Shown in pieces: positions 1-9,410 of a stretch of 64,000 bases of DNA. How positions within the stretch are numbered: position 1 is the stretch's first letter; the number at the start of each line of letters is the position of its first letter. The stretch lies in contig DCLA01000128.1 of NCBI GenBank assembly GCA_002320815.1, positions 46,350-110,349 on the forward strand, read 5' to 3'. This DNA comes from Myxococcales bacterium UBA1660. GTDB taxonomy: Bacteria; Myxococcota_A; Polyangia; Polyangiales; Houyiibacteriaceae. The notes beneath the pieces are model-generated. The model had not been told where the DNA came from. It saw only the letters and a list, made by a program, of their open reading frames with translations, and made no database searches. A program made the translations under genes and the position numbers.

Positions 1-2
1 TC

Positions 3-815
3 TACGAGGCCAGCCACGTGGACAGCGGGGACCCGGCGGCCCTGAAGCTCCTGCTGCGCGGGGCCTACGCCGAGTCCGATCCCTTCACCCGCTTCGCCCG
101 CGAGGCGCGCATCGCCGAGTCCCTCGACTCACAACACGTGGTCGGGATCCTCGACATCGGGGGCCCGGAGTCGCCGCTGCCCTACATCGCGATGGAGCGC
201 CTGCGGGGCGAGGACCTGGCGGCCATGTTGCGCACCCGGCGCCGGCTCCGCCCCGAAGAGGTGGCCAAGCTGATCGCCGAGGTGGCCCACGCGCTGGACG
301 AAGCCGCCGGCGCGCGCATCGTCCATCGGGACCTGAAGCCGTCGAACGTCTTCTTCACCACCGAGGGCTCGTGGAAGGTCCTCGACTTCGGCGTGTCCAA
401 GCTCATCGGCGAAGCGGGGACCCTCACCGCCGGCCACGTGGTGGGCACGCCGGCCTACATGGCGCCCGAGCAGGCGCGCGGCGAGGACGTCGACGCCCGC
501 GCCGATCTCTACTCGCTGGGCGTCATCGCCTACCGCGCGCTCACCGGTCGCCCGGCCTTCGTCGGCAAGGACTTCGCCCGCATGCTCCGCGCCGTGGAGA
601 GCACCCTGCCGCCCGCGCCCTCGCGTCTGGTCGAAGGGCTCCCCGCCGCGGTCGACGACGTCCTCCGCATCGCCATGGCCAAGGCCCCCGCCGACCGCTT
701 CGACACCGCCAGCTCCTTCGCCGAGGCCCTCCGGGCCGCCTTCGCCGGCACCCTCCGCCCGGACCACCAGGCCCACGCCGACGCCCTGAACGCCACCCTC
801 CCCTGGAGCCGCTGA
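3..815 (+). CDS. Ser/Thr protein kinase, 5' truncated by window edge
   Basis: This is a Hanks-type Ser/Thr kinase domain whose start lies left of the window. The open frame runs from base 3, reading VYEASHVDSGDPAALKLLL, which matches the strand after the glycine-rich loop and the ATP-binding Lys (ALK). The catalytic loop is HRDLKPSN, so it is an RD kinase. DFG and GTPAYMAPEQ in the activation segment are intact. The protein ends about 30 residues after the kinase fold with no membrane segment or sensor, so the visible part is a soluble kinase; anything regulatory would have to be N-terminal. The stop lies 4 bp from the stop of the convergent kinase. The substrate cannot be inferred. Family assignment is secure. 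Confidence 0.93.
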   Translation, partial: YEASHVDSGDPAALKLLLRGAYAESDPFTRFAREARIAESLDSQHVVGILDIGGPESPLPYIAMERLRGEDLAAMLRTRRRLRPEEVAKLIAEVAHALDEAAGARIVHRDLKPSNVFFTTEGSWKVLDFGVSKLIGEAGTLTAGHVVGTPAYMAPEQARGEDVDARADLYSLGVIAYRALTGRPAFVGKDFARMLRAVESTLPPAPSRLVEGLPAAVDDVLRIAMAKAPADRFDTASSFAEALRAAFAGTLRPDHQAHADALNATLPWSR

Positions 816-819
816 GCGC

Positions 820-3800
820 TCAAGCCTCGATGGGCCACTGGAGCGTGCTGAGGCCCGGGCGCAGGCGGCCCAGCGCGCGACGCACCGAGGTCATGCTCTC
901 GCGGTCGTCCGGGTTGCGGCGGATGCAGCGGCGGACGAGCTCGGCGAAGCCCTGGGTCCGCGGGTCGGTGGTCAGCCGCCCGACCTTCTCCGGCCACCCG
1001 TCGTGCTGCAAGTGGGCGTGGAGGGTCGCCAGGTCATTGGTCTCCTGGAAGAGCGTCCGGCGCGTGAGGAGCTCGAAGGCCAGGCAGCCGAAGGCGTACA
1101 CGTCGGCCGGCTGCGCGAGGGCCTTGCCCGACTCGTCGTGGCCCCAGACCTCGGGCGCGCCGTAGTTCGCGGTGCCGCAGCCGGGCCGGAGGGTGCGACC
1201 GGCGAGCCCGAAGTCCACCAGGACCGGCTCGTCGGGCGGCTTGGGCCCGAGGATCCCGTCGGGGTCGCGGACGATCACGTTGGAGGGCTTCACGTCCAGG
1301 TGCGCCACGCCGACCCGGTGCATCGCCTCGAGCCCCGCGGCGACCCCGTCGAGGAGCTCCAGGGCCCGGGGCATGTCCAGCGTGGCGCCGTCGACGTAGC
1401 GCTCCAGGCTCGGCCCATCGACCAGCTCCATCACCAGGATGGGCTTGGGCCGCGCGCCGGCGTCGAAGGTCACGAACCGCGCGATGTTCTCGTGTCTCGG
1501 CAGGGCCAAGAGCGCGCCCGCCTCTTCTCGGAAGAGACTCAGGAACTCGTCCTCGGAGAGGGTCCGGGCCGCCGCTCCGGAGTACTCGGGCACCTTCAGC
1601 GCGAACTGCTCGGCAGTGGGGTCGTGGCGCGCGTCGACCCGGCGCGCCACGAAGACCGACCCCACCGCCCCGTTGCCGATGGCTCGCGTGACATAGAATC
1701 CTCCGAGGACGCGGCTGGGCGGCATCCACGCGGGGAGCGGCGCCTCTTTGGGCGCGGCCGGGAGAAAGCTGGTCCGCGGCGTCTGGCCGCCCTCGATGGG
1801 CAGCGCGGCGAGGTTCCCCAAGGAGATGGCGGCCACGCGGGCGAAGCCTTGAGGCAGCTCTTCGTCGAACGACTGGGAAGCGGACTGGATCGCGTCGGAG
1901 AGGTCGCGCTCCTCGCCGACTCGGAGGGCCCGCTCGATGTAGAGGTCGATGAGGCGCACGGCGGGTCCCGAGCTCGGCTTCGCGTAGGGGATGGCCTCCC
2001 CCAACCGACGCCGCGCGCCCATCATCAGGGTCGCGAGGGTCTGGACCGCCGACTCGAGGGCGGCCAAGGGGGTGTCCCCCACGCTCAGCTCGGCCAGCCC
2101 GTGGAGGGAGGTGGCGCCCGCGACCGGCTCCAGAGCACGCGCGAGGTCGAGCATCCCGTGCCGCAGGGCTTCGACCCGGCGGGAGCTGGCGACGGGGAGG
2201 TCGTGGGCCAACTGCGCGAGCGCGTCGAGGGCGGCGCGGACGGTACGGCCCGTAGGGCGCTTCTCCTCCAGGGTCTTCTGGAGTTTGGCGAACGCCCGAA
2301 GCGCGTTCTCGAGGTCCGGCGTCATCGCCGCCTCGCTCATGGTGTAGAGATCGCTCGGGTCGTGGGACGCGCGGCCGGCAGCGAGGACGACGTCGGAGAC
2401 CTCGGCCACCTCCTCGCGCACCAAAGCGTCGCACGCACGGCTGGCGGCGGCGAGGGTCGCGCGGCGCAGCTTCGAGGGGGGGTCCTCCGCGACCCGGCGG
2501 AGCAACACCTGCGCGGTGGTGACCCGGCGCCGCTCCCGAAGGTCGGCCCGATCGTCGACCCGCCGACCGTCGGCGTCCACGAGATGGAGGAGCGCTCGGG
2601 TGCGGCGGACCCGGTAGGTGAAGTGCTCCTGGACCTCGCGCCGGTCGGAGCTCTCGCTCCCTTCCTGCAGCACGAGCCAGTTGGTCATACGCTGAAAGAG
2701 GTCACCCAACGGCCTCAGCTCGGCTCCGGGCTCGTCGCCCCGGGACCCGAGCGCCATGAGGTTCGCCAGGGTGTCCGACTCGAGCAACGCAATGTCCAGC
2801 TCGCGCAGGGCCCGAAAGCTGACGACCCGCGCATCGGAGTCCGAGCTCTCCTCGCACCGCTCCAAGAGCGCGACTCGCTGCTCGGCGGCGTCGAGGGTGG
2901 TCATCGCCGCCGCGCTCGCCGCGAGCGCTCCCCCCTCCACGAAGGCATCGAGGGCCGCATCCACCTGTTCCCGCAACGTCGGCCGTTCGATCTCGGGGTT
3001 GAGTTCTTCGCTCACCGCCATGGCCAAAGCCACCGCGCCGTCGTCGCCCGGACGCTCCTTGCTGAGCAGCGCCTTGAGCTTTGCCGTGGCCGTCCGCGCA
3101 GCCCACTCCCCGAAGCCCTGGCCCAGGCGTTCCCGGCGCAGCTCGACCAAGGCTTCTGCCGAGGCCAGGCCCCCGGTGCGCACGAGCTGCTCGAGGAGCT
3201 CCTCGACCGCGTCGGGTTCGGCCTCCGCCGCGCGCGGCAGGCCCTGTACCATCGCCGCCGGGATCCCCGGATCGCGCTGCGCGATCTCGGAGCTCAGGAG
3301 CTCCCGGCACCGCGCCAGGGCGAAGTCGCCGCTGTAGGCGATGCTCGCCGCCAGGGACGCCGCCGCTCGGCGCCACTCGGTCACGCCCAGGCCCGGGCTG
3401 AGGTGCCGGTCGATCTCTTCCTCGAACTCGGGCCGCGCGTAGGAGAGGAGCCCGCGGGCCGCAGCCACGTGGCGCCACACCAACGACTCGCGGTCGGCCA
3501 GGAGGCGCTCCCACGCGTTTCGCACCACCGGGATATCGAACACCCGGGTGGCACCATCGTCGCCCTCGGCCGCGCGATGAGCCGCCTCGCGGGCCGCGCG
3601 CTCCAGGAGCCGCGCGGCGAGGCGCCGCGAAGGGAGCGAGCCGGTGGAAGGGCCGGCGAGCCACTCCCGGCTCAGCTCGCGCCGGGAGATCAGCGCCAGT
3701 GCCAGGCCATCGGCCCGGGCCCCGGCGCCGATCGGGAGGTCCAGCGCGAGCGCCACCCGGGCGCGCATCGCCGCGCCGCCGAGCGCGCGCCGCCCGCCCT

Positions 3801-4167
3801 CGGCGAGCTGAGTCGCCAGGGCCACGAAGGTCGCGGCGTCGCCCACCTGCAGCCGCCGGAGCACCTGCCGCCCCAGCACCCGCTTCAGCTCGCCCGGCGG
3901 CAGGGCCGACGCGAGCTCGTAGGTCGCCGCCGCCGACGCCGGGCCCGAGAGCCAGTCGACGTCGTCGAGCCAGCCGGCCTCCTTGGCCAGGATCAGCGAG
4001 CGCTCGAGCTCCTCGGGGTCCAACCCCTCCAGGGGCAGCGCGCGTCGGTGGTCGGCCACCAGGGCCGCCAGGGTCGCGAAGGCTTGGCGCCACTCGGCGT
4101 GCCGCTCCTCGGGATCGGGGATCCGATGGAGCTGGACGAAGCCGTCGAGATAATCGCGAACCGCCAT
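820..4167 (-). CDS. Large Ser/Thr kinase with ~810-residue helical N-terminal region
   Basis: An 1115-residue protein with its kinase domain at the C-terminus (about residues 819-1100). Residues 1-810 are Ala/Leu/Glu/Arg-rich amphipathic helices resembling HEAT/ARM or TPR solenoids, without a signal peptide or membrane segment, so it is probably cytoplasmic. Visible kinase motifs are a glycine-rich loop GNGAVGSV, the ATP-binding Lys at about 858 (FALK), a catalytic loop HLDVKPSN with Asp near 958, and DFG near 985. The catalytic-loop Arg is replaced by Leu, making it a non-RD kinase, and the usual GTPxYMAPE is CGTANYGAPE. Non-RD kinases in general are often not controlled by activation-loop phosphorylation. 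The ATG at 4167 is the natural start. It diverges from the kinase at 4298, which shares the HLD feature, so the pair may be functionally linked (inference). Confidence 0.9.
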   Translation of the reverse strand: MAVRDYLDGFVQLHRIPDPEERHAEWRQAFATLAALVADHRRALPLEGLDPEELERSLILAKEAGWLDDVDWLSGPASAAATYELASALPPGELKRVLGRQVLRRLQVGDAATFVALATQLAEGGRRALGGAAMRARVALALDLPIGAGARADGLALALISRRELSREWLAGPSTGSLPSRRLAARLLERAAREAAHRAAEGDDGATRVFDIPVVRNAWERLLADRESLVWRHVAAARGLLSYARPEFEEEIDRHLSPGLGVTEWRRAAASLAASIAYSGDFALARCRELLSSEIAQRDPGIPAAMVQGLPRAAEAEPDAVEELLEQLVRTGGLASAEALVELRRERLGQGFGEWAARTATAKLKALLSKERPGDDGAVALAMAVSEELNPEIERPTLREQVDAALDAFVEGGALAASAAAMTTLDAAEQRVALLERCEESSDSDARVVSFRALRELDIALLESDTLANLMALGSRGDEPGAELRPLGDLFQRMTNWLVLQEGSESSDRREVQEHFTYRVRRTRALLHLVDADGRRVDDRADLRERRRVTTAQVLLRRVAEDPPSKLRRATLAAASRACDALVREEVAEVSDVVLAAGRASHDPSDLYTMSEAAMTPDLENALRAFAKLQKTLEEKRPTGRTVRAALDALAQLAHDLPVASSRRVEALRHGMLDLARALEPVAGATSLHGLAELSVGDTPLAALESAVQTLATLMMGARRRLGEAIPYAKPSSGPAVRLIDLYIERALRVGEERDLSDAIQSASQSFDEELPQGFARVAAISLGNLAALPIEGGQTPRTSFLPAAPKEAPLPAWMPPSRVLGGFYVTRAIGNGAVGSVFVARRVDARHDPTAEQFALKVPEYSGAAARTLSEDEFLSLFREEAGALLALPRHENIARFVTFDAGARPKPILVMELVDGPSLERYVDGATLDMPRALELLDGVAAGLEAMHRVGVAHLDVKPSNVIVRDPDGILGPKPPDEPVLVDFGLAGRTLRPGCGTANYGAPEVWGHDESGKALAQPADVYAFGCLAFELLTRRTLFQETNDLATLHAHLQHDGWPEKVGRLTTDPRTQGFAELVRRCIRRNPDDRESMTSVRRALGRLRPGLSTLQWPIEA

Positions 4168-4297
4168 CCGGGACGGTGAGCATATCCGATTCGAGCCCTG
4201 GCGCCCGTGCCTTCCTTCGGATTGCGTCGAACGGCCCGCGACACCCTCCCGAAAGGGCGCTTGTGCGCAGCGCCTTTGCGTCTACGCTTCGGGGTCC

Positions 4298-7200
4298 GTG
4301 ACGCCCGAATCCGCGAACGACGAGAGCCGCTGGGAGCGCATCGGGCCCTGGCGCCTGGAGCGCACCCTGGGCCGCGGCGGGGCGGGCACGGTGTTCGCGG
4401 GGCGCGGCCCCGATGGTCGCCAGGTCGCGGTGAAGGTCCCCGACGAAGGCGGCGTCCGCGCCGCCTGGCTCCTGCACGAGGCCCGCTTCGCGGCCCGGCT
4501 CCGTCACCCGCACATCGTGCAGCTCGAAGGCCGCGGGCGGCTGGCCGACGGTCGCCCCTACCTGGTCTACGAGCTCGTCGAGGGCCGGGCCCTGGACGTC
4601 TGCGCCGACACCCTCGCCGCCCGCGACGTGGTCCGCATCGGCGACGAGCTCCTGGCGGCCTTGAGCTACGCCCACGACGCCGGCGTCCTGCACCTGGACC
4701 TCTCGCCCGCCAACGTGCTCCTCGACCGGGAGGGCCGCACCAAGCTGACCGACTTCGGCCTCGCGATGAGCGACGACCGCCGGTCCCGGGACGCGAGCCG
4801 CCGAGCGCTGGTCGCCGGCACCCCGGGCTACCTGAGCCCCGAGCAGGCCCTCGGCGCCGGCGGCGTCGGACCCCGCGCGGACATCTACGGCGCCGGCGCC
4901 CTGCTCTACCGGCTCATCGCCGGCTACCCGCCCCACGGGGGCGGGGACTCCACCGAGGTGATCCAGCGGACCCTCCACGGCGAGCCCCTCCCGCTCAGCC
5001 CCCGGCCGGGGATTCTCCTGGGCGACGCCGCCTGCGCGCTGGTCGAGCGGATGATCGCGCGGGACCCGGAGGCGCGCCCGGCCAGCGCGGCCGCGGCCCG
5101 CCGGGCCTGGCTCGAGGCGACCGACGCGCTCACCGTGCTGCGCGACGGGCCGCCCTCCACCGCGACCCCGGCGATGCCTCTGCGGCGCTCGGCGACGCTC
5201 ATGGCCACCGAGTTCGGCGAGGCCCTGGCCGCCACCGACACCCTCCGCTCGACCCGGCGTACCCGTCGGCGCACGGCGCCGGCCACCGCGGCCACCGCCC
5301 GCAGCGCCATCGCCCGCGTGGGCCGGGACGCGGAGCTCGCGGCGCTACGCGCGCAGGATCCCGAGGCCGGCCCCACCTGGCTGGTCGGGCCGCGCGGCGT
5401 GGGGCTCTCCCGCCTCCTCGACTGGCACGCCGAGCAGCTCGCCCACGACGACGTGGTGGTGGCCCGGACGACGGCCCGACGGGGGCTCGCCGCGCCGCCC
5501 CTCGAGGTGTTGGCGGCCCTGGCCCTGGACCTGACCGAGGGCTTCGGGCTCCCCGCGTGGGCCGCCGCCGAGCGCCTCGTGGGAACCATCGACCGACTGG
5601 ACACCCGCGGCCTGCAGGCGGCGAAGGTCGCCCTCGCCGGCGCGCTCCTCGGCGCGGGTCACCCGGTGACCCACGCCACCCGCATGGAGTGCTTCCGCGT
5701 GATGGAGGCCCTGCGCCCGCCGGGCCGCCCGCTGGCCCTGCTGGTGGACGACGCGGACCACCTCGACGGGGCCAGCGACGACGTGCTCCGGCGCCTCGCG
5801 GCGACGGGGGTCCGGGTGGTGCTCGCGGGCCAACACGGGCGCCAAGGGGACCCGCGCATCCGGGTCGCCGCTCCGACCACCGCCGAAGCGCTGGAGATCG
5901 CCGAGCGCGCGGGCGCCGCCAACCCCGAGCGGGCGGTGCGCGTGCTGGGCACCGCCCCCGCGCCGCTGGTGACCTGGGCCTGTCACGACGCCATCGACCC
6001 CCGCGCGGCGGGGATCGAGGCGCTGGGCGAGGAGGCCCGCGCCATCCTGGGCGCGGCGCGGATCTTCGGGGGCCGGCACGTCCCGGGGCGCGCCCTGGCC
6101 GACGTCGCCGCGACCGCCTCGGCCCCGGACGCCATCCCCAGCCTGGCGAACCTGATCGTCCCGGTGCGCCACGCGTCCGCGCGCCTCGAGCCCTGGGTGG
6201 CCCTGGGCGACCCGGCCCTGGAGCGCATCGCCATCACCGGGCAGACCGAAGGCACCCTCGAGCGGGCGGTGCGCTGGCTGGCCCGGGAGTGCCGCGACCA
6301 GAGCCACGGGGTCCAGGCGTGGATGGCCGAGCTGGCCCTGAGCGCCGGCCAGCGAGAGCGCGCGGCCTACGGCACCGCCGAGGCCGGACGGCGCGCCGCC
6401 GCCTGCGACGCCCCCGAGGCCCACGAGCTGCTCGCGCGCGCCCTCGAGCTGAGCGCCGAGGTCCCCGAGGCCATCGACCGCGCCGCGGTGCTGGCCGACC
6501 TGGCGACGCTGGAGCAGCACAGCGCGCCCACCACGGCCCTGGAGCGCGCGGGCGCCGCTTTCCTCGCAGCGGACCCCGACCGGCACGTGCTCCGGGCGCG
6601 GATGAAGCGGCTGGAGGCGCAGGTCCGCATCGACCAGCGCCGCTCCACCGACGCCTTGGCGCTCCTCGACGAGGCCATCGCCCTCCTGGGCGCGACGCCC
6701 GATCCCGAGGAGCTGGCCGAGCTCCTCTCCAGCAAGGGCTGGGTGCTCGGCTACCTCATGGGCGACAACGACGCGGGCATCGCGTTGGGCATGGAGGCCC
6801 TGGCCATCGCCGGTCAGGTCGACACCCCCGCGTTCCAGGCGCGCCTCTGCGGCAAGCTCGGCGCCAACCAGCTCCGCGCCGGCGACTGGGACGGACAGCT
6901 CGCCACCAACCTCCGCGACCTCGGCCTCTCCGGCCAGGCCCAGGACGTGTTCGGGACCATGCGCGCCCACATCAACCTCGGCGTCTGCTTCACCAACCGG
7001 GGCCTCCTGGCGCTGGCCCGCGCGCACACCGCCGAAGCGGCGCGCCTGGCGGACGCCCACGGGGCCCTGCGCGCCGGGCAGATCGCCTGGAACAACCTGG
7101 CGATGATCGCGGCCGACGACCGACGCTGGGCCGACGCCCGCGCCGCCGCCGACGAATCGCGCGAGCGCTCGGCCGGCGGCTCGATGGACGTCGCCGAGAC

Positions 7201-7549
7201 CTGGGACGTGCTCCTCCGCTGTCACCTCGCCGCGGGCGAGAAGGACGCCGCGCGCGAGGCCCTGGAGCAGCTCGAGGCGGCGGCCACCGGCGCCGAGCGC
7301 GCTCTGGCGACCCGGGCGCGCGCGCGCCTGCAGAGCCCGCGGGAGGCGCGGGTCGCCCTGGCCCAGCTCCTGGCCGAGGGCGTCGGTGATCCCTACGAGC
7401 GCGCCAAGACGGAGCTCGCCCTCGCCGCCGCCGAACGGCGCGCCGGCGACCTCGACGCTGCCCGCGGGCTCGAGGCGCGGGCCGACGAGGTCCTCGAGGA
7501 GCTCGGCGCCGACCCGACCCTCGAGCGCGGGCGCAACGTCAGCTGGTGA
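4298..7549 (+). CDS. Ser/Thr kinase fused to NTPase (AAA/NACHT-like) and TPR region
   Basis: A 1083-residue fusion from a GTG start. Residues about 15-280 are a Hanks kinase with loop GRGGAGTV, AVK lysine, catalytic loop HLDLSPANV and DFG. The catalytic loop lacks both the RD arginine and the usual Lys two residues after the Asp (KP is replaced by SP), so catalysis may be weak. A linker precedes an NTPase-like domain with a degenerate Walker A near residue 362 (GPRGVGLS, Leu where Lys is expected) and a Walker B-like LALLVDDAD near 482. The C-terminal third is TPR-like helical repeats. The architecture recalls PknK/MalT-type kinase-ATPase-TPR proteins (family knowledge). It has no membrane segment. 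The stop overlaps the convergent SDR gene by 11 bp. Confidence 0.88.
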   Translation: MTPESANDESRWERIGPWRLERTLGRGGAGTVFAGRGPDGRQVAVKVPDEGGVRAAWLLHEARFAARLRHPHIVQLEGRGRLADGRPYLVYELVEGRALDVCADTLAARDVVRIGDELLAALSYAHDAGVLHLDLSPANVLLDREGRTKLTDFGLAMSDDRRSRDASRRALVAGTPGYLSPEQALGAGGVGPRADIYGAGALLYRLIAGYPPHGGGDSTEVIQRTLHGEPLPLSPRPGILLGDAACALVERMIARDPEARPASAAAARRAWLEATDALTVLRDGPPSTATPAMPLRRSATLMATEFGEALAATDTLRSTRRTRRRTAPATAATARSAIARVGRDAELAALRAQDPEAGPTWLVGPRGVGLSRLLDWHAEQLAHDDVVVARTTARRGLAAPPLEVLAALALDLTEGFGLPAWAAAERLVGTIDRLDTRGLQAAKVALAGALLGAGHPVTHATRMECFRVMEALRPPGRPLALLVDDADHLDGASDDVLRRLAATGVRVVLAGQHGRQGDPRIRVAAPTTAEALEIAERAGAANPERAVRVLGTAPAPLVTWACHDAIDPRAAGIEALGEEARAILGAARIFGGRHVPGRALADVAATASAPDAIPSLANLIVPVRHASARLEPWVALGDPALERIAITGQTEGTLERAVRWLARECRDQSHGVQAWMAELALSAGQRERAAYGTAEAGRRAAACDAPEAHELLARALELSAEVPEAIDRAAVLADLATLEQHSAPTTALERAGAAFLAADPDRHVLRARMKRLEAQVRIDQRRSTDALALLDEAIALLGATPDPEELAELLSSKGWVLGYLMGDNDAGIALGMEALAIAGQVDTPAFQARLCGKLGANQLRAGDWDGQLATNLRDLGLSGQAQDVFGTMRAHINLGVCFTNRGLLALARAHTAEAARLADAHGALRAGQIAWNNLAMIAADDRRWADARAAADESRERSAGGSMDVAETWDVLLRCHLAAGEKDAAREALEQLEAAATGAERALATRARARLQSPREARVALAQLLAEGVGDPYERAKTELALAAAERRAGDLDAARGLEARADEVLEELGADPTLERGRNVSW

Positions 7550-9284
7550 GCTCGCGCCCGATGGCGCGCAGATCGAAGAGCTCGCCGATCAAGCGGTCGC
7601 GCACGGCCTCCGGGACCCAGGGGATGGCCCGGGCGGTGAGCTCCGCCGACCACGGCGTCGCGTAGCGCGCCTGGGGTTCGGCGGCCCGCGCGGCGACGAA
7701 GATGGCCTCCGCCACCTCCTCCGCCTCGCCGCCCACGGCGTCGAGCCGGCCGATGAAGCGCTCCATCCGCTCGAAGGCCGGCGCCCACGCCTCCACCTCG
7801 CCGCGCTCGCGGTAGGGATCCACCGTGCGCCGCGCCGCGGCGGCGAACCCGGTACGGATGAACGAGGGCTCGACCAGGATCACGTCGACCCCGAAGGACC
7901 CCAGCTCCTGCCGGAGCGCGTCCGAGAGCGCCTCCAGGGCGTACTTGCTCGCGTGGTAGGCGCCCATGAAAGGGAAAGCCACCAGCCCCGCCACGCTGGA
8001 GACCTGGACCACCCGGCCGGCGCCGCGGTCGCACATCTGCGGCGCGAAGGCCCGCACCAGGCGCATCGGCCCGAGCACGTTCACGTCGATCTGCCGGCGC
8101 AGCGCGTCGAGGTCCACCAGGTCCACCGGGCCCAGCTCGGCGTAGCCGGCGTTGTTCACCAGGAGGTCGACATCGCCGCCCCACTCGTGGACCTTCCGCG
8201 CGACGTGCACCACGTCCCGCTGGGACGTCACGTCCATCACCTCGGTCTCCACCGAGAGCTGCTCGGCGACCAGCGCGACGTCGAGCCGCGCCAGGGCTTC
8301 CTCGTCGCGGTCGGTGGCCACCACCCGGTACCCGGCCCGCGCGAGGCGCCGCACCGTCGCGGCGCCGATGCCCCCCGCGGCGCCGGTCACCAGCGCCAGC
8401 GGGCGCTCCTGGAGCACCGTCGAGGTCAGGGGCGCCGTGCGCCGCGGCCGCAGCCCCAGCACCGAGCGGACCGCGTTGTCGAACACGCGGGTCGGCAGCA
8501 GCCGGGCCGCCGCGAGCTGAGCGCCGGTCCCGAGGGAGGGCGTGACCTTGCGCCGGGGCGCGCGCCGACCGGTCACCGCCGCCACCGCGCCCTGGGCCAC
8601 CCGCTCCGGCGGCGCGCCGAGGCCGGCGAAGGCCCGTTCGAAGCTCTTCAGGCGATCGATCACCCCGATCCAACGGGACCCCCGGGTCCGCTTCGAGTCG
8701 AGCCCCCCGAAGGCCTCCCGGACGAAGCCCGTCTGCCGCACGGTGCCCGGCTCGAGCAGGGTCACGTCGACGCCGAAGAGGTCCAGCTCCAGCCGCCACG
8801 CCTCGCAGAGCCCCCGAAGCGCGTGCATCGACGCGCCGTAGGCCCCGTGGGTGGCCAAGGTGATCCGGTCGAGCACGCTGGCCACCGCCACCACCCGGCC
8901 CGCGCGGCGCTGCTTCATCTCGGGCAGGAACGCGCGGGTGACCGCGGCGAAGCCCACCACGTTGACCTCGAAGTGTCGCCGCAGCGCGCCGTCGGTGATC
9001 GTGAGCAGCGGGCCCAGCTCCACCACGCCGGCCGCGTGCACGATGGCGTCCACGCCGTAGCCCCCGGTGTGGCTCAGGATCTCCGCCCGCGCCGACGCGA
9101 TGGACCGCTCCGAGGTCACGTCGAGCTCCAGCGAGCGCACCTGCGCCCGGCCCCGCGAGAGTCCGAGCAGCGCCTCGACGTCGCGGCCCGAGGCGAAGAC
9201 CTCGCAGCCGGCCTCGGCCAGCGCCGCCACTACTGCCCGCCCGATGCCGCCCGTCGCTCCGGTGACCAATACCCGCTTGCTCAT
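7539..9284 (-). CDS. Tandem short-chain dehydrogenase/reductase fusion
   Basis: A 581-residue protein made of two complete SDR modules. Module 1 begins VLVTGATGGIG at the N-terminus; module 2 begins LALVTGAAGGIG near residue 290. Both have the Rossmann TGxxxGIG signature and an NxAG-like structural motif (VHAAGV; NNAGYA). The active site differs: module 2 has Ser-x12-Tyr-His-Ala-Ser-Lys, a full classical SDR triad, while module 1 has Ser-x12-Tyr-Gly-Ala-Ser-Met, so its catalytic Lys is Met. Module 1 may bind nucleotide without catalysis. The substrate is unknown; lipid or short-chain alcohol chemistry is common in the family. It is divergent from the P5C dehydrogenase gene, sharing a 126-bp promoter region. 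No signal peptide is seen. Confidence 0.9.
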   Translation of the reverse strand: MSKRVLVTGATGGIGRAVVAALAEAGCEVFASGRDVEALLGLSRGRAQVRSLELDVTSERSIASARAEILSHTGGYGVDAIVHAAGVVELGPLLTITDGALRRHFEVNVVGFAAVTRAFLPEMKQRRAGRVVAVASVLDRITLATHGAYGASMHALRGLCEAWRLELDLFGVDVTLLEPGTVRQTGFVREAFGGLDSKRTRGSRWIGVIDRLKSFERAFAGLGAPPERVAQGAVAAVTGRRAPRRKVTPSLGTGAQLAAARLLPTRVFDNAVRSVLGLRPRRTAPLTSTVLQERPLALVTGAAGGIGAATVRRLARAGYRVVATDRDEEALARLDVALVAEQLSVETEVMDVTSQRDVVHVARKVHEWGGDVDLLVNNAGYAELGPVDLVDLDALRRQIDVNVLGPMRLVRAFAPQMCDRGAGRVVQVSSVAGLVAFPFMGAYHASKYALEALSDALRQELGSFGVDVILVEPSFIRTGFAAAARRTVDPYRERGEVEAWAPAFERMERFIGRLDAVGGEAEEVAEAIFVAARAAEPQARYATPWSAELTARAIPWVPEAVRDRLIGELFDLRAIGRELTS

Positions 9285-9347
9285 GGCGCGAGGCTATCGC
9301 GCCCGAGGGCCCGGCGCAGCCCGCCGAACTCCACTGAGTTGCGTCGG

Positions 9348-9364
9348 ACGACGCGGCGCGTCGT
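9348..9364. promoter_or_regulatory. 17-bp palindrome between divergent SDR and P5C dehydrogenase genes
   Basis: A perfect inverted repeat with 7-bp arms (ACGACGC and GCGTCGT) and a 3-bp spacer lies inside the 126-bp divergent intergenic region. Position and symmetry fit an operator for a dimeric regulator, but no regulator gene is adjacent and CG-rich palindromes occur by chance in DNA of this composition. Confidence 0.3.
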
Positions 9365-9410
9365 GAGCTAGCGCAGCGGCGCCCGGGGCCAGCGTACTAG
9401 GCTCGCCGCC

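Noticed and set aside
1003..4179. Long plus-strand open frame opposite the 1115-residue kinase
   Set aside because: It has no motif and the minus strand carries a complete kinase.
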